Positions 26,730 to 36,065 of a stretch of DNA of 64,000 bases are shown here, piece by piece. Made by a program: the position numbers and the translations under genes. This DNA is from Alphaproteobacteria bacterium. Its GTDB lineage: Bacteria > Pseudomonadota > Alphaproteobacteria > UBA8366. The stretch spans positions 62,001 to 126,000 of the forward strand of contig JAJFJD010000020.1 in the NCBI GenBank assembly GCA_021774335.1, in the 5' to 3' direction. The stretch's first letter is position 1, and every line of letters starts with the position of its first letter. The notes beneath the pieces are model-generated. The model was not told the DNA's origin and did not search any database. It saw nothing but the letters and a program-made list of their open reading frames with translations.

Positions 26730-27323
26730 ATGAAAGCCCTCGACGCCATTCTTACCCGCAATTCCGTGCCCGCTCGGCTACTGGGCGATCCTGCGCCGGA
26801 CGGCAAGGATTTGGAGACAATCCTAGACACCGCCATGCGGGCGCCGGACCACGCATCGCTGCGGCCCTGGCGCTTCGTCATTATTCGTGGCGATGCCCGC
26901 AAACGTCTGGGTGAGGTCTTCGCCGCGGCACTGTGCCGCCGCGATCCATTGGCCGACGCCGAAGCCCGCCAAAAGGAACTGAACCGACCAATGCGGTCAC
27001 CCTTGATCGTCACGGTCTGCGCGGAGGTCGTCGAAGACCATCCCAAGGTACCGGTGGTCGAGCAGATCGTGACCTGCGGTGCCGCCGCGCAGAACATGAT
27101 GAACGCGGCACATGCGATGGGCTATGCCGGCATCATGCTGACCGGCGCCAACGCACACGACCCGCTGGTCAAAGAAGCGCTTGGCCTGAAGGCCAAGGAC
27201 GAGATCATCGGCTTCCTGTATTTCGGCACGCCGGAATCCGAGCCGCGGCCGAAGAAGCGGCCGGACGCTGCCGACTATGTCGAGGAATGGAGCGACGTCG
27301 CCCCAGCCCGCGCAGCCGAGTAG
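26730..27323 (+). CDS. Nitroreductase family protein (YdjA-like)
   Basis: An FMN-dependent oxidoreductase of 197 residues. The N-terminal MKALDAILTRNSVPARLL and the APDHASLRPWRFVII segment, the CGAAAQNMMNAAHAMGYAGIML helix and the IIGFLYFGTPES strand match short YdjA-type nitroreductases. It follows the rhomboid gene by 57 bases on the same strand. The physiological substrate is unknown. Confidence 0.9.
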   Translation: MKALDAILTRNSVPARLLGDPAPDGKDLETILDTAMRAPDHASLRPWRFVIIRGDARKRLGEVFAAALCRRDPLADAEARQKELNRPMRSPLIVTVCAEVVEDHPKVPVVEQIVTCGAAAQNMMNAAHAMGYAGIMLTGANAHDPLVKEALGLKAKDEIIGFLYFGTPESEPRPKKRPDAADYVEEWSDVAPARAAE

Positions 27324-27356
27324 ACGATTTTTGCGTTCTTACGCCGGCTAATCAGC

Positions 27357-28211
27357 CTACTCGATTAAAGCACCATACAGATCGGGCCGCCGGTCGCGGA
27401 ACAGTCCCCAGGACTTGCGCTGCTTCGCAATTTCATCCAGATCGACGGTCGCTGAAACGATCCCAGGCGCATCGCGCGACGCTTCGGCGATGATTTCGCC
27501 CTGTGACCCGGCGATAAAGGATGATCCGTAAAACGTCATCGTTGCGGCATCATGCATTTCCGTCCCAACCCGGTTTGCGGCGACGACCGGGACCATATTG
27601 GCGGCGGCATGCCCCTGCATGACCCGTTGCCAATGGTCGCGTGACTGCAACGCCGGATCCTGCGGTTCGTTGCCGATCGCAGACGGATAGACCAGCAGTT
27701 CGGCCCCGGCCAAGGCCATCGCGCGGGCACATTCGGGAAACCACTGATCCCAGCAGATCGCAGCCCCCAGAACCCCGACCTTCGTCTGCCAGACCCGGAA
27801 TCCGGTGTCACCGGGCGTGAAGTAGAATTTCTCCTCGTAACCCGGGCCTTCGGGAATATGGCTCTTCCGATAGATCCCCAAAACCGCACCGTCCGCATCG
27901 ATCACCGCGAGCGTATTGAAATACAAATCCCCGGCCCGCTCGAAGAAGCTGACCGGCAGAACGACCTGCAGTTCGGCCGCCAGCCGCGCCATGGACGCAA
28001 TCATCGGGTTGCCGTCAAACGGCCGGGCTAAATCAAAATGTGCCTCTTTCTGGTCCGGGCAGAAATACGGCGTCTCGAACAATTCCTGCAGCAGCACGAT
28101 ATTCGCGCCCTGTCCGGCGGCACGCCGAACCATCTCTTGGGCCGCTGCGAGATTAGCGTCACGATCCCAACCACAGGCCATCTGGGTCGCCGCCAGTGTG
28201 ACTACTCGCAT
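27357..28211 (-). CDS. aguB: N-carbamoylputrescine amidase
   Basis: A nitrilase-superfamily amidase that converts N-carbamoylputrescine to putrescine, CO2 and ammonia. The Glu-Lys-Cys triad is visible in LLQELFETPYF, YRKSHIPEGPGYEEKFYF and GAAICWDQWFPE. The last two motifs are typical of AguB rather than general nitrilases. It overlaps aguA by 10 bp, and the two together make the agmatine deiminase route to putrescine. Confidence 0.94.
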   Translation of the reverse strand: MRVVTLAATQMACGWDRDANLAAAQEMVRRAAGQGANIVLLQELFETPYFCPDQKEAHFDLARPFDGNPMIASMARLAAELQVVLPVSFFERAGDLYFNTLAVIDADGAVLGIYRKSHIPEGPGYEEKFYFTPGDTGFRVWQTKVGVLGAAICWDQWFPECARAMALAGAELLVYPSAIGNEPQDPALQSRDHWQRVMQGHAAANMVPVVAANRVGTEMHDAATMTFYGSSFIAGSQGEIIAEASRDAPGIVSATVDLDEIAKQRKSWGLFRDRRPDLYGALIE

Positions 28212-29236
28212 GATGCCGCCGGTTGCTGTTGGGTGATGCAGTGGATGCCACCGCCACCCCGTACGACTGCGCGCGCATCGATCTGCACCAGCGTGCGATC
28301 AGGGAAGGCCGCCTGCACGACAGCCGCCGCCGCTTCATCGTGACCGATCGAGAATTTCGGCATAACGATCCCTCCGTTAGCCAGATAGAAATTGATGTAG
28401 GACGCGGCCAACGGGAGACCGCTATCGTCGCGCAAACTCGGCTGCTCAATCGCCGTCACCCTCAACGGCCGTCCCGCGGCATCGGTCTCAGCGTTCAGGA
28501 CCGTAAGATTGCGCTGCAGTATCGCATGGTTCGGATCGTCCGATGACGGCGCAACCAACGCCAGCACCTCACCAGGCCCGGAGAAGCAAGCCACGTTATC
28601 GACATGGCCGTCGGTTTCATCGCCGGTGAGCCCCGCCGGCAGCCAAATCACTTTTCGGATCCCGAGCCAATCGGCCAGGATCGTCTCCATCTTCGAGCGC
28701 GAGCCAGGACCTTCCCGATTGGCATTCAAGAGCACGCTTTCCGTGACGATGAGGGTTCCCTCGCCATCGCCGTGAAATGCGCCCCCTTCCAGTACGCAGG
28801 GAGCGTCATATCGCCGGATGCCCAGCCGGTCGAGTAATCGGCCAGCCAGCGCAGCGTCTTCGGTATAGCTCGGATACTTTTCGCCCCATGCGTTGAAGCG
28901 CCAGGAAACGCCCGCCACCGCCCCCTCGTCATTGCACAGGAAAGTCGGCCCGATATCCCGCATCCACGAATCGTCCAACGGCAAGACCTCGACGGTCACT
29001 TCCGGACCGCAGCGCGTACGCGCCTCTGCCGCCCGGTCCGACGGTGCGATCATCGTCACCGGCTCGAAGCGGGCAATCGCCTGCGCGACCGCGGCATAGG
29101 CATCGGCTGCCGCGTTTAGCCCATCACACCAGAGTCCGGTCCGGCATGGCCATGCCATCCAGCACCGGTTATGCGGCGTCCACGCCGGGGGCAACCGAAA
29201 CCCGCGTGATGCAGGTGTTTCCAGCGCCACACTCAT
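28202..29236 (-). CDS. aguA: Agmatine deiminase
   Basis: Agmatine deiminase converts agmatine to N-carbamoylputrescine and ammonia. Seen: MAWPCR near the start, LPLDDSWMRDIGP, DETDGHVDNVACF and the catalytic cysteine in GGGGIHCITQQ near the C-terminus. The 344-residue length is normal. It is the first gene of the aguA-aguB pair. The start has no strong ribosome site. Confidence 0.95.
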   Translation of the reverse strand: MSVALETPASRGFRLPPAWTPHNRCWMAWPCRTGLWCDGLNAAADAYAAVAQAIARFEPVTMIAPSDRAAEARTRCGPEVTVEVLPLDDSWMRDIGPTFLCNDEGAVAGVSWRFNAWGEKYPSYTEDAALAGRLLDRLGIRRYDAPCVLEGGAFHGDGEGTLIVTESVLLNANREGPGSRSKMETILADWLGIRKVIWLPAGLTGDETDGHVDNVACFSGPGEVLALVAPSSDDPNHAILQRNLTVLNAETDAAGRPLRVTAIEQPSLRDDSGLPLAASYINFYLANGGIVMPKFSIGHDEAAAAVVQAAFPDRTLVQIDARAVVRGGGGIHCITQQQPAASCE

Positions 29237-29388
29237 TACGAGCTAAAGCCCAATTTATTTCCCCTCGGTGCGACGGCCATCACAGCGCCGCCCGGCCCTG
29301 ACGGGTATATTGTTAGGGTTAACGGCATTGCCCTCGAACAATCGGCCAGTTTCACGATTGCGGGCAATATAGATGGTGCGAAATTGCG

Positions 29389-29760
29389 ATGACAGTGGAG
29401 TATAAACTTCGCGGCTTTACCCTGATCAATAAGCGCAAGGACCGGCGCTTGGAAGTTGATCTTGCTGCACGCGTTGACGGCGATGCGGTGATCGTAAAAG
29501 ACATCAGCTTCGGCGGCATGGCGATCATTGCACCCGACGCGGACCTGGAGTTCGACGACGACGTTCTGGTCGAAATCAAGCCCCCCAATGGCGGCACATT
29601 TTCCCTAAACGCAACGATTGTCCGGGTCGGCGCCGATGACGAATTCGGACTGCGATTCAATGGATTGTCGTCCGATGCTTTCCGTAAACTGGAAGATCTT
29701 CAGACCGGCCACAGCCGCCGCAAGCGTCACAGCCTCAAGGCTTCTTCCGCGGGCGTGTAA
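29389..29760 (+). CDS. PilZ domain protein
   Basis: A 123-residue single-domain protein with the c-di-GMP binding motifs RKDRRLEVDL (R-x3-R) and DISFGGMAI (D-x-S-x-x-G), so it should bind c-di-GMP. Regulated targets may be flagella or surface polysaccharides. It overlaps the convergent alanine dehydrogenase gene by 34 bp. A diguanylate cyclase is encoded at 9043-10044 in the same window. Confidence 0.9.
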   Translation: MTVEYKLRGFTLINKRKDRRLEVDLAARVDGDAVIVKDISFGGMAIIAPDADLEFDDDVLVEIKPPNGGTFSLNATIVRVGADDEFGLRFNGLSSDAFRKLEDLQTGHSRRKRHSLKASSAGV

Positions 29761-30845
29761 TCGAGCCCGAGATCCTGCGCGACGGCCTCATAGGTGACCT
29801 TGCCCTCGTGTACATTGAGCCCTTCCCGGAAATTCGGATCGTCTCCCAGCGCCTGACGATATCCGTCATTAGCCAACCGTAGGACATACGGCAGCGTCGC
29901 GTTGTTCAGCGCCTGCGTCGAGGTGCGAGCAACGGCGCCCGGCATATTCGTCACGCAGTAGTGGACGACGTCATGTACCTGATAGACCGGATCGGCATGT
30001 GTGGTCGGACGCGATGTCTCGAAACAACCGCCCTGGTCGATCGCAATATCGACCATGACCGCCCCCGGCTTCATCTTGCGCACCATTTCCTCCGTCACGA
30101 GCTTCGGCGCGGCGCCGCCCGGCACAAGTACTGCCCCAATCACCAGATCAGCGGTGCAAACGAGCTTTTCTATCGCGTCTACGGTCGAGTAGATCGTGTT
30201 GAGTTGTCCGCCGAAGCGCATGTCGAGCTCGTCGAGCCGGCTGAGTGAGCGTTCCAGTACGGTGACCTTCGCTTCCAGTCCCATCGCCATCCGCGCCGCA
30301 TTGATGCCGGACACGCCGCCGCCAATGACGCAGACACGGCCCGCTTCGACGCCCGGCACACCGCCCAGCAACACGCCGGCGCCGCCGCCTTCCTTTTCAA
30401 GGTAGTGAGCGCCGACTTGGATGCTCATGCGGCCGGCCACTTCGCTCATCGGGGCGAGTAAGGGCAAATTGCGATGCCGTCCGGTCACCGTCTCATAGGC
30501 GATCCCGACACATCCGCTGGCGAGCAACTGTTCGGTGAGTTCCCGGTCCGCGGCGAGGTGCAGATACGTGAAGAGAACCTGACCCGCGCGAAGCTTGGCG
30601 CACTCTTCCGGTTGCGGCTCCTTGACCTTCACAATCATCTCCGCCGCCGAGAAGACCTCGTCCGCGGTATCGACCACCTGCGCACCCGCGGCGCGGTAAG
30701 AATCGTCGTCGAAACCGATGCCGACCCCCGCTCGCGTTTCGACCATCACCTCGTGGCCGTTATGAACGATTTCACGCACGCTGCCGGGCGCGAGCCCGAC
30801 GCGGTACTCATGTGTTTTTATTTCCTTCGGCACCCCGACCAGCAT
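29727..30845 (-). CDS. ald: Alanine dehydrogenase
   Basis: Ald interconverts alanine and pyruvate plus ammonia with NAD. The N-terminus [18 protein letters not shown], the catalytic histidine in [10 protein letters not shown], the nucleotide-binding [15 protein letters not shown] and the C-terminal [13 protein letters not shown] match the family at normal length (372 residues). The ATG 30843-30845 has GGAGG eight bases upstream, which fixes the start. Confidence 0.96.
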   Translation of the reverse strand: MLVGVPKEIKTHEYRVGLAPGSVREIVHNGHEVMVETRAGVGIGFDDDSYRAAGAQVVDTADEVFSAAEMIVKVKEPQPEECAKLRAGQVLFTYLHLAADRELTEQLLASGCVGIAYETVTGRHRNLPLLAPMSEVAGRMSIQVGAHYLEKEGGGAGVLLGGVPGVEAGRVCVIGGGVSGINAARMAMGLEAKVTVLERSLSRLDELDMRFGGQLNTIYSTVDAIEKLVCTADLVIGAVLVPGGAAPKLVTEEMVRKMKPGAVMVDIAIDQGGCFETSRPTTHADPVYQVHDVVHYCVTNMPGAVARTSTQALNNATLPYVLRLANDGYRQALGDDPNFREGLNVHEGKVTYEAVAQDLGLDYTPAEEALRL

Positions 30846-30925
30846 GATTTGCCCTCCCGTGCGCAGCGATGGTCCAACCGGCAGCAACCGTAGGACGGGC
30901 TCCAATCGGATGAAAGCGCAATCTT

Positions 30926-33151
30926 CTACGCGGGTCGGAATTGTCGCAGGGCAGCGGCGACGTCACCGAACAAGGCCGGCCAATCGTCCTCGCACCGGAA
31001 CAGACGCATCGTCGGGTACCACGGCGAATCGTCACGGTCGAGCAACCAACGCCAATCGGACGCCTTGTACAGCAACACCCACACAGGCAGCCCTAGCGCA
31101 CCGGCAAGATGGGCCATCGCGGTATCGACCGAGATCACCAAATCGAGGTCCAACATGACGCGGGCGGTATCATGGAAATCCAAGACATCTTCGACGAGAT
31201 CGGTGAAGACCATACCCGGCGGCGGTTCCTGTTTGCCCGCCGGGCCGGTCTGGAGACCGAAGAATTCGACATTCGGCAAGTTGGCCAACGGTGCAAATTC
31301 CCCGAGTGCCCGCGTCCGGTGTTTATCCCGTGAATACCCGGGGTTACCGGCCCACGCTAAACCAATCTTCAAAGCCCCATTCGCAGCAGCCACTGGAATC
31401 GGATCGAGACCGTCCACATAGGGAACCGATCCCGGGATGCTGCTCAGATTGCTCTTGAAGACGGACGGTAGACTCATCATCGGGATATGGAGGTCGTAGT
31501 CCTTGGCCTCGCGATTTTCAAAGACGCCAGAAATGCCCGGGACATGCTGAATTAGACGAATAACCGGCTTGCGGCATTCGACGATAACCGTTCCGCCCTG
31601 CGCTGCGACCATTGGCGCATAGCGGATGAATTGAACCGCATCGCCGAGCCCCTGCTCGCTCCACAGCAGGACCGTGCGGCCGTTCAGCGGTTCACCCTCC
31701 CATTGCGGAACGTCAAACTTCCGACCGTAGTCGCGCCGTTGGAGACGCCATTCGAAATGCCGCCATCCTTCCTCGAAATCACCTTCCGTCAAAAGCAGAT
31801 GGCTGTAGTTGAAATGTGCATCGACATGATCCGGATCCGCCGCAAGCGCGCGTTCGTAGGCCGACCGCGCACCGGTACGGTCACCGATCAAGTTCAGGGC
31901 GACGCCAAGATTGTTCAACGCGTTCACATGGGCGGGTTCCGTGTCGAGAACGTTTTGGAATTCGGTGACCGCTCGATCGACATCATCTTTAAGCAGCAGG
32001 GTCCGTCCAAGCGAGGTGCGCAGCATCGTGCTGTCCGGCTTTTCTTCCAAACCGACACGCAGCACCGTCTCTGCATTTTCGAATTGCTTCATTTCCGCGA
32101 GTGTCATGCCGAGATTGTTGTGCGCATCGAGATACCCCGGCGATAGCTTCAAGGCTTTCGCCCAGGCCTGGCAGGCCTCCGGCGATTGGTTCAACGCGCG
32201 CAGCACCAGGCCGTAACTGTTCTGATAGGCGGCGGCATTGGGGTTTGCCGCAATCGCTTTTTCGATCAGCGGCTGCGCTCCCCGGTTATCGCCACGTTGG
32301 TGAAGAACCGTCCCAAGAAGGTGCAGAGCATCGGCGTCGTTCGGCGACGCATCCAAGACGCTGCGGTATTTGGTTTCTGCGATATCCAATTCGCCCACTC
32401 GATGGGCTTCCATTGCCACTTGTAACGTTTCCTTGGCCGCCGCCATCTGTTCCTCCGAAGGCGCTGGCGCCGCCGGGCGAGCCAACTTGATCCCCGTGAG
32501 TTGGGTGAATTGCTCCTGGGAAACAGCGCCGTCGGGTGGCCGCCGGCCGCCGAATTCGACTTCAGCGTCCGGCCGTTTGCGGATCACGAATTCGATCCCG
32601 GCCTCCGCGATCGGGGTCAAGGTTTGGTCGAACCGGGGCAATTCATAGCGGAAGCTTGCCGAGAGCAATTGCAGTTTCTGGATATCCGCCGCCGGACCCA
32701 GCGCCGACAGCATTGCCAACAAGTTCCGGGAATGCGCGCTCCACGATTCCTGCTTAAATATCGTGAAAGTCCACTTGTGGTCGGAATTGAAGCTGCTGGG
32801 GAACACCCCTTGTTCGTACAAGTCTTCGTCGGGAACGGTGACGACCAGATACCCGCCGGGTTTGAGGATGCGGAACCAGTTTTCGAGGCCACGCACCGGA
32901 TCGTTGAGATGTTCGAGACAATGGCTTGAGTGGACGAAGTCGAAGGTCGCGTCACCGACACCGTCCATCAGCTCCGCATCACCATCCGCCAAGTCCCAGA
33001 TTCGCACCGATCCCATGCGCGGGAAAAGTTCCCGGTACAGCGACAGCGGGTCGGGCGCACCCCCGATATCGATTCCATCACCGGAAAAATATCGGTTCAG
33101 GAAATTCGGGTCCGACTGGCGGCGCGCAATCGATTTGCTGCATTCCTTCAT
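30926..33151 (-). CDS. Methyltransferase-TPR-glycosyltransferase fusion protein
   Basis: A three-part protein of 741 residues. Residues 1-200 are a class I SAM methyltransferase-like domain (GIDIGGAPDPL, DFVHSSHCLEHLNDP, LKPGGYLVVTVPDED). Residues about 235-480 are six or more TPR repeats (repeated DALHLLG, AAYQNSYGLVL, DAHNNLGMTL, NALNNLGVAL). Residues about 490-741 match the GT-B fold of TPR-linked ADP-heptose/OGT-like transferases (LLWSEQGLGDAVQFIRY, IGLAWAGNPGYSRDKHRT, LVISVDTAMAHLAGALG). It may modify a surface glycan or flagellin, but no target is visible nearby. Confidence 0.85.
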   Translation of the reverse strand: MKECSKSIARRQSDPNFLNRYFSGDGIDIGGAPDPLSLYRELFPRMGSVRIWDLADGDAELMDGVGDATFDFVHSSHCLEHLNDPVRGLENWFRILKPGGYLVVTVPDEDLYEQGVFPSSFNSDHKWTFTIFKQESWSAHSRNLLAMLSALGPAADIQKLQLLSASFRYELPRFDQTLTPIAEAGIEFVIRKRPDAEVEFGGRRPPDGAVSQEQFTQLTGIKLARPAAPAPSEEQMAAAKETLQVAMEAHRVGELDIAETKYRSVLDASPNDADALHLLGTVLHQRGDNRGAQPLIEKAIAANPNAAAYQNSYGLVLRALNQSPEACQAWAKALKLSPGYLDAHNNLGMTLAEMKQFENAETVLRVGLEEKPDSTMLRTSLGRTLLLKDDVDRAVTEFQNVLDTEPAHVNALNNLGVALNLIGDRTGARSAYERALAADPDHVDAHFNYSHLLLTEGDFEEGWRHFEWRLQRRDYGRKFDVPQWEGEPLNGRTVLLWSEQGLGDAVQFIRYAPMVAAQGGTVIVECRKPVIRLIQHVPGISGVFENREAKDYDLHIPMMSLPSVFKSNLSSIPGSVPYVDGLDPIPVAAANGALKIGLAWAGNPGYSRDKHRTRALGEFAPLANLPNVEFFGLQTGPAGKQEPPPGMVFTDLVEDVLDFHDTARVMLDLDLVISVDTAMAHLAGALGLPVWVLLYKASDWRWLLDRDDSPWYPTMRLFRCEDDWPALFGDVAAALRQFRPA

Positions 33152-33221
33152 CGGAGAACGAGGCCACCCGACATCGCGCCCAATCGGGCGGTTGCAAACT
33201 GCCGGGCCGGAAGCGTCGCAA

Positions 33222-33635
33222 TCAGCTTGGCGGTCCTTTCAGTTCGAGGACGTTGTCTTCAGGGTCCTTGATATAAAGCGACGGCCCGCCGCCCTCCGCG
33301 CCGTACCGGTCCGCCACCTCTCCGACGGCAATGCCGTGCGCCTTGAGATGAGCCCGTAACTCGCATTCCTGGAACGGATCGATGCCGATGCAAAAATGAT
33401 CCATGTTGCGCCCTTCGATTCCCGGCGGCCTGCCGCCGGCCCGGCCCAATTTCCCCTGCATATCGACGAGATCGATAAGCGATTGTCCGGCCCGCAATTG
33501 GTAGAGCCCAAGGTCCGGCTGCGCGCGCTCCAAAACGCATCCCAGAATGTCGCAATAGAATCGTTTCATCGCACTGATGTCGATGGCGCGTAGGACCACG
33601 TGATCGAGACCTTTGATTCTGAATGGGGCGGTCAT
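33222..33635 (-). CDS. VOC family protein (glyoxalase/dioxygenase fold)
   Basis: A 137-residue vicinal-oxygen-chelate protein. Typical metal-ligand positions are GLDHVVLRAIDI (first His), MDHFCIGID (second His) and DPEDNVLELKG (Glu near the end). Start is the ATG 33633-33635 behind AAGGGGG. Such proteins include glyoxalase I, epimerases and resistance proteins; the substrate is not clear. It lies 70 bp upstream of the fusion-protein gene on the same strand. Confidence 0.88.
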   Translation of the reverse strand: MTAPFRIKGLDHVVLRAIDISAMKRFYCDILGCVLERAQPDLGLYQLRAGQSLIDLVDMQGKLGRAGGRPPGIEGRNMDHFCIGIDPFQECELRAHLKAHGIAVGEVADRYGAEGGGPSLYIKDPEDNVLELKGPPS

Positions 33636-34207
33636 GTCAGTCCCCCTTAAGGATGCAGGTTGCCCTGCCTCCGGTATCACGATGTCGATCGTATCGCGGG
33701 TCTGTCATACGGTTTCGGGCCCAGTTAGGATTCTGTTCTAGCGCCCAAGAACTTTCCGGTTCAAAGAACGTCATCGTAATACACTAATACCGATTACCGC
33801 ATCGTCGTCTCATGTCAGTATAACTGTAACATATTTTCTTCGCATACGCTTGTGCAAAGCAAAACTCGATTGCGCGAACTCTTCGCGAGTCGAACTCCCG
33901 CACCGATCTCAAGATATGATGTTTTTATCACTACTGAAACCTAATCCCGACGGAATAGGCATCGTAGTATTGGGAAAGTCATCACCAAGGTTTAATAACC
34001 TAATCATTCAATTCGAAGTGAACTGTGCTTTCAGCATCGGGTGGCGGTGAACCTCAGCATTTAGGAAATGAAGACTTCGAGAAATTTTTGTCGAGACGGC
34101 AATTCATCTGGCCGTTTTTCAATCCGACAACTTTCTCGGTCAATTTCCACCGGCGTTACGGGCTCGGCCCGCCGATTGCGGAAGCGAAGCTAGGGACGAT
34201 TTTCAGC
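33636..34207. other. AT-richer intergenic stretch without a convincing gene
   Basis: About 570 bases, visibly richer in A and T than the surroundings, lie between the VOC gene and the PP2C-like gene. A 66-codon frame at 33850-34050 and the GTG-extended start of the next gene (34025) lack ribosome sites and family similarity. A small hairpin CGCGAA-CTC-TTCGCG sits at 33873-33887. I see no tRNA, terminator or repeat; it probably holds the promoter of the downstream gene. Confidence 0.5.
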
Positions 34208-35008
34208 ATGACCTGGGTTGCCGCAGCAGACTATCGACGCGCCAACCGCCTGCAGGAACGGCAGCAGCATCCCTGCCAGGTATACGGCAAGGTCGATCAT
34301 ATCAGCACCGACCTGATGGTCGGCGCGATTGCATCGGGATCGCCGGACGCGAAACTCTCCCATATCGGTTCGAAAACCGCGGCCCGCGCCGCACTCAACA
34401 ATCTGCGTCAGAATATGCCGGCAGTTCGCCGTGCCATATCGGACGAATCGGGTGACACGGCGCGCGCGCTATATTCAGACATGATGTCGGTCGTATTGGA
34501 GCAGCTGCGGGCCGCCGCTTTCGATAACGTCGCGTCGGTCCGTGACCTTGCGACCACGCTGACCGTCTTCGCGGCGGATCCAAGCGGCGTCGCCGCCATG
34601 CAGATCGGCGACGGACTGGTCGTCGCGCGCAGCCACGGCCAGGATTACAGCCTGATTTTCGGACAACGGGCCGAAGACCCGAACAACGAGCGCCTGTTCG
34701 TCACCAGTGAATCGCTCGACGATGCGATGCGGGTCGGCGTAAAGCAGGGTCCGGTCAACTTCCTCTGCGCTGCCAGCGATACCTTGCGCGATCTTTCGCT
34801 GAAGCCCCAGGACGGGCTGCCGCAAAAGAAATTCTTCCGGCCCCTGGACCGTTATACCAGCGTCGCGCCGGACGACAGCGAAGTCCATCGCGGCATCCGC
34901 AGCTTCCTGCGGTCGGACCGCCTGAACGATACCCTGGACCACGACCTGGGACTCGCCCTCTGCGGGTACCGCGACCAGGGTGAATTGTTCCGCGCCTCGG
35001 CCGCCTAG
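34208..35008 (+). CDS. Degenerate PP2C-like serine/threonine phosphatase domain protein
   Basis: From the ATG 34208-34210 (266 residues) the protein follows the bacterial PP2C_2 pattern: MTWVAAADYRRANRLQERQQHPCQ, then LMVGAIASGSPDAKLSHIGSKTAARAA in halves, LTVFAADPSGVAAMQIGDG, FLCAASDTLRDLSLKPQDG and TLDHDLGLALCGY. The usual metal-binding aspartates are missing at several places: D-G-x-G-S reads SGSPD, C-Q-D reads CQV, S-D-G reads SDT and the late D-D-x-T-L reads HDLGL. It may be a non-catalytic binding or decoy phosphatase. A GTG at 34025 extends the frame but the added 61 residues are unlike the family. It stands alone. Confidence 0.65.
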   Translation: MTWVAAADYRRANRLQERQQHPCQVYGKVDHISTDLMVGAIASGSPDAKLSHIGSKTAARAALNNLRQNMPAVRRAISDESGDTARALYSDMMSVVLEQLRAAAFDNVASVRDLATTLTVFAADPSGVAAMQIGDGLVVARSHGQDYSLIFGQRAEDPNNERLFVTSESLDDAMRVGVKQGPVNFLCAASDTLRDLSLKPQDGLPQKKFFRPLDRYTSVAPDDSEVHRGIRSFLRSDRLNDTLDHDLGLALCGYRDQGELFRASAA

Positions 35009-35151
35009 ACCCCGCATTCCACATCGACGGACGCTGCTGCGTGACCTGTGTCACGCGATCGATTTGCTGTGACTGTGTCTGCCCATGATACAAAGAAGGG
35101 CCGCCCAGTGACGAGACGGCCTCGATCAAAACAGGGACGAAGGAGCGTGAC

Positions 35152-35952
35152 ATGGCAGGACGCGTGCAAGACAAGGTCGCGCTGGTAACCGGTGCAGGGT
35201 CGGTGGGCCCGGGATGGGGTAACGGCAAGGCATCCGCGGCGCTGCTGGCGCGCGAAGGTGCGACCGTCTTCGCCGCCGACATCAACGAAGACGCCGTCAT
35301 GGAAACCAAATGCCTGATCGAGGAAGAAGGCGGCACCTGTCATGCGCATGTCGGTGACGTGTCCAAGTCGGAAACAGTGGCGGAGATGATAGCGGCCTGC
35401 ACCAGCGCCTTCGGACGGATCGATATCCTGCACAACAATGTGGGCGGATCGGCTCCTGGCGGCCCGGTGGAAATGCCGGAAGACGTCTGGGACCGGCAGA
35501 TGGACCACAATCTCAAACATGTGTATCTGGTCTGCAAAGCGGTCCTTCCCATCATGGAAGCGCAAGGCAAGGGTGCGATCGTCAACATGTCGTCGGTCGC
35601 GGCGCTCAGTTACACGGGCGCGCACCACATCGCTTATGACGCAACCAAGGCCGCGATCATCCGGTTCAGCCAGTCGGTCGCGATTCAGTACGCGGACAAA
35701 GGCATCCGCTGCAATTCGGTCATCCCGGGTCAAATGCACACGCCGCTGGTGGAATTCCGGCTGGCGGGCGACCGGGCCGGCGGAGATGTGGAACGGATCA
35801 TCCGCGAACGCAACGAGCGGGTGCCGATGGGCCATATGGGCGATGCGTGGGATGTCGCCTATGCCGTCCTATATCTCGCATCGGACGAAGCCAAATATGT
35901 GACCGGTACCGAAATTCTCGTCGACGGCGGTTTAACGTTGAAGAGCAACTAA
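35152..35952 (+). CDS. SDR family NAD(P)-dependent oxidoreductase
   Basis: A 266-residue short-chain dehydrogenase. The nucleotide-binding glycine motif is extended (TGAGSVGPGWGNGKA), followed by LHNNVGG, the catalytic serine in NMSSVAA and Y-x3-K in AYDATKAA, then GTEILVDGG at the end. GAAGGAG lies before the ATG. Downstream are a sulfatase and the two UxaA-type subunits on the same strand, so it may belong to sugar-acid or sulfonate metabolism. Confidence 0.92.
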   Translation: MAGRVQDKVALVTGAGSVGPGWGNGKASAALLAREGATVFAADINEDAVMETKCLIEEEGGTCHAHVGDVSKSETVAEMIAACTSAFGRIDILHNNVGGSAPGGPVEMPEDVWDRQMDHNLKHVYLVCKAVLPIMEAQGKGAIVNMSSVAALSYTGAHHIAYDATKAAIIRFSQSVAIQYADKGIRCNSVIPGQMHTPLVEFRLAGDRAGGDVERIIRERNERVPMGHMGDAWDVAYAVLYLASDEAKYVTGTEILVDGGLTLKSN

Positions 35953-35965
35953 CCGTTTCGCCCAG

Positions 35966-35998
35966 CGTTTTTGGTATCCCCCCGTTTTCGGTATCCCC
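35966..35998 (+). repeat. Two-copy direct repeat, 17-bp period
   Basis: CGTTTTTGGTATCCCC (35966-35981) is repeated as CGTTTTCGGTATCCCC (35983-35998) with one mismatch, in the gap before the sulfatase gene. The origin could be slippage or a tandem binding site. Only two copies are present. Confidence 0.6.
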
Positions 35999-36065
35999 AT
36001 AGACGCGCTATGCTGATGCGGAGCAAAGTGACGCGCCATCACCGGCGCCAGAAAACAGGTGGGGC

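Noticed and set aside
33850-34050. 66-codon plus-strand frame in the AT-richer gap
   Set aside because: No ribosome site, no recognisable similarity and biased composition.
34025-34207. GTG-extended N-terminus of the PP2C-like gene
   Set aside because: The added 61 residues are AT-rich, unlike the family, and lack a ribosome site; the ATG at 34208 matches the family start.
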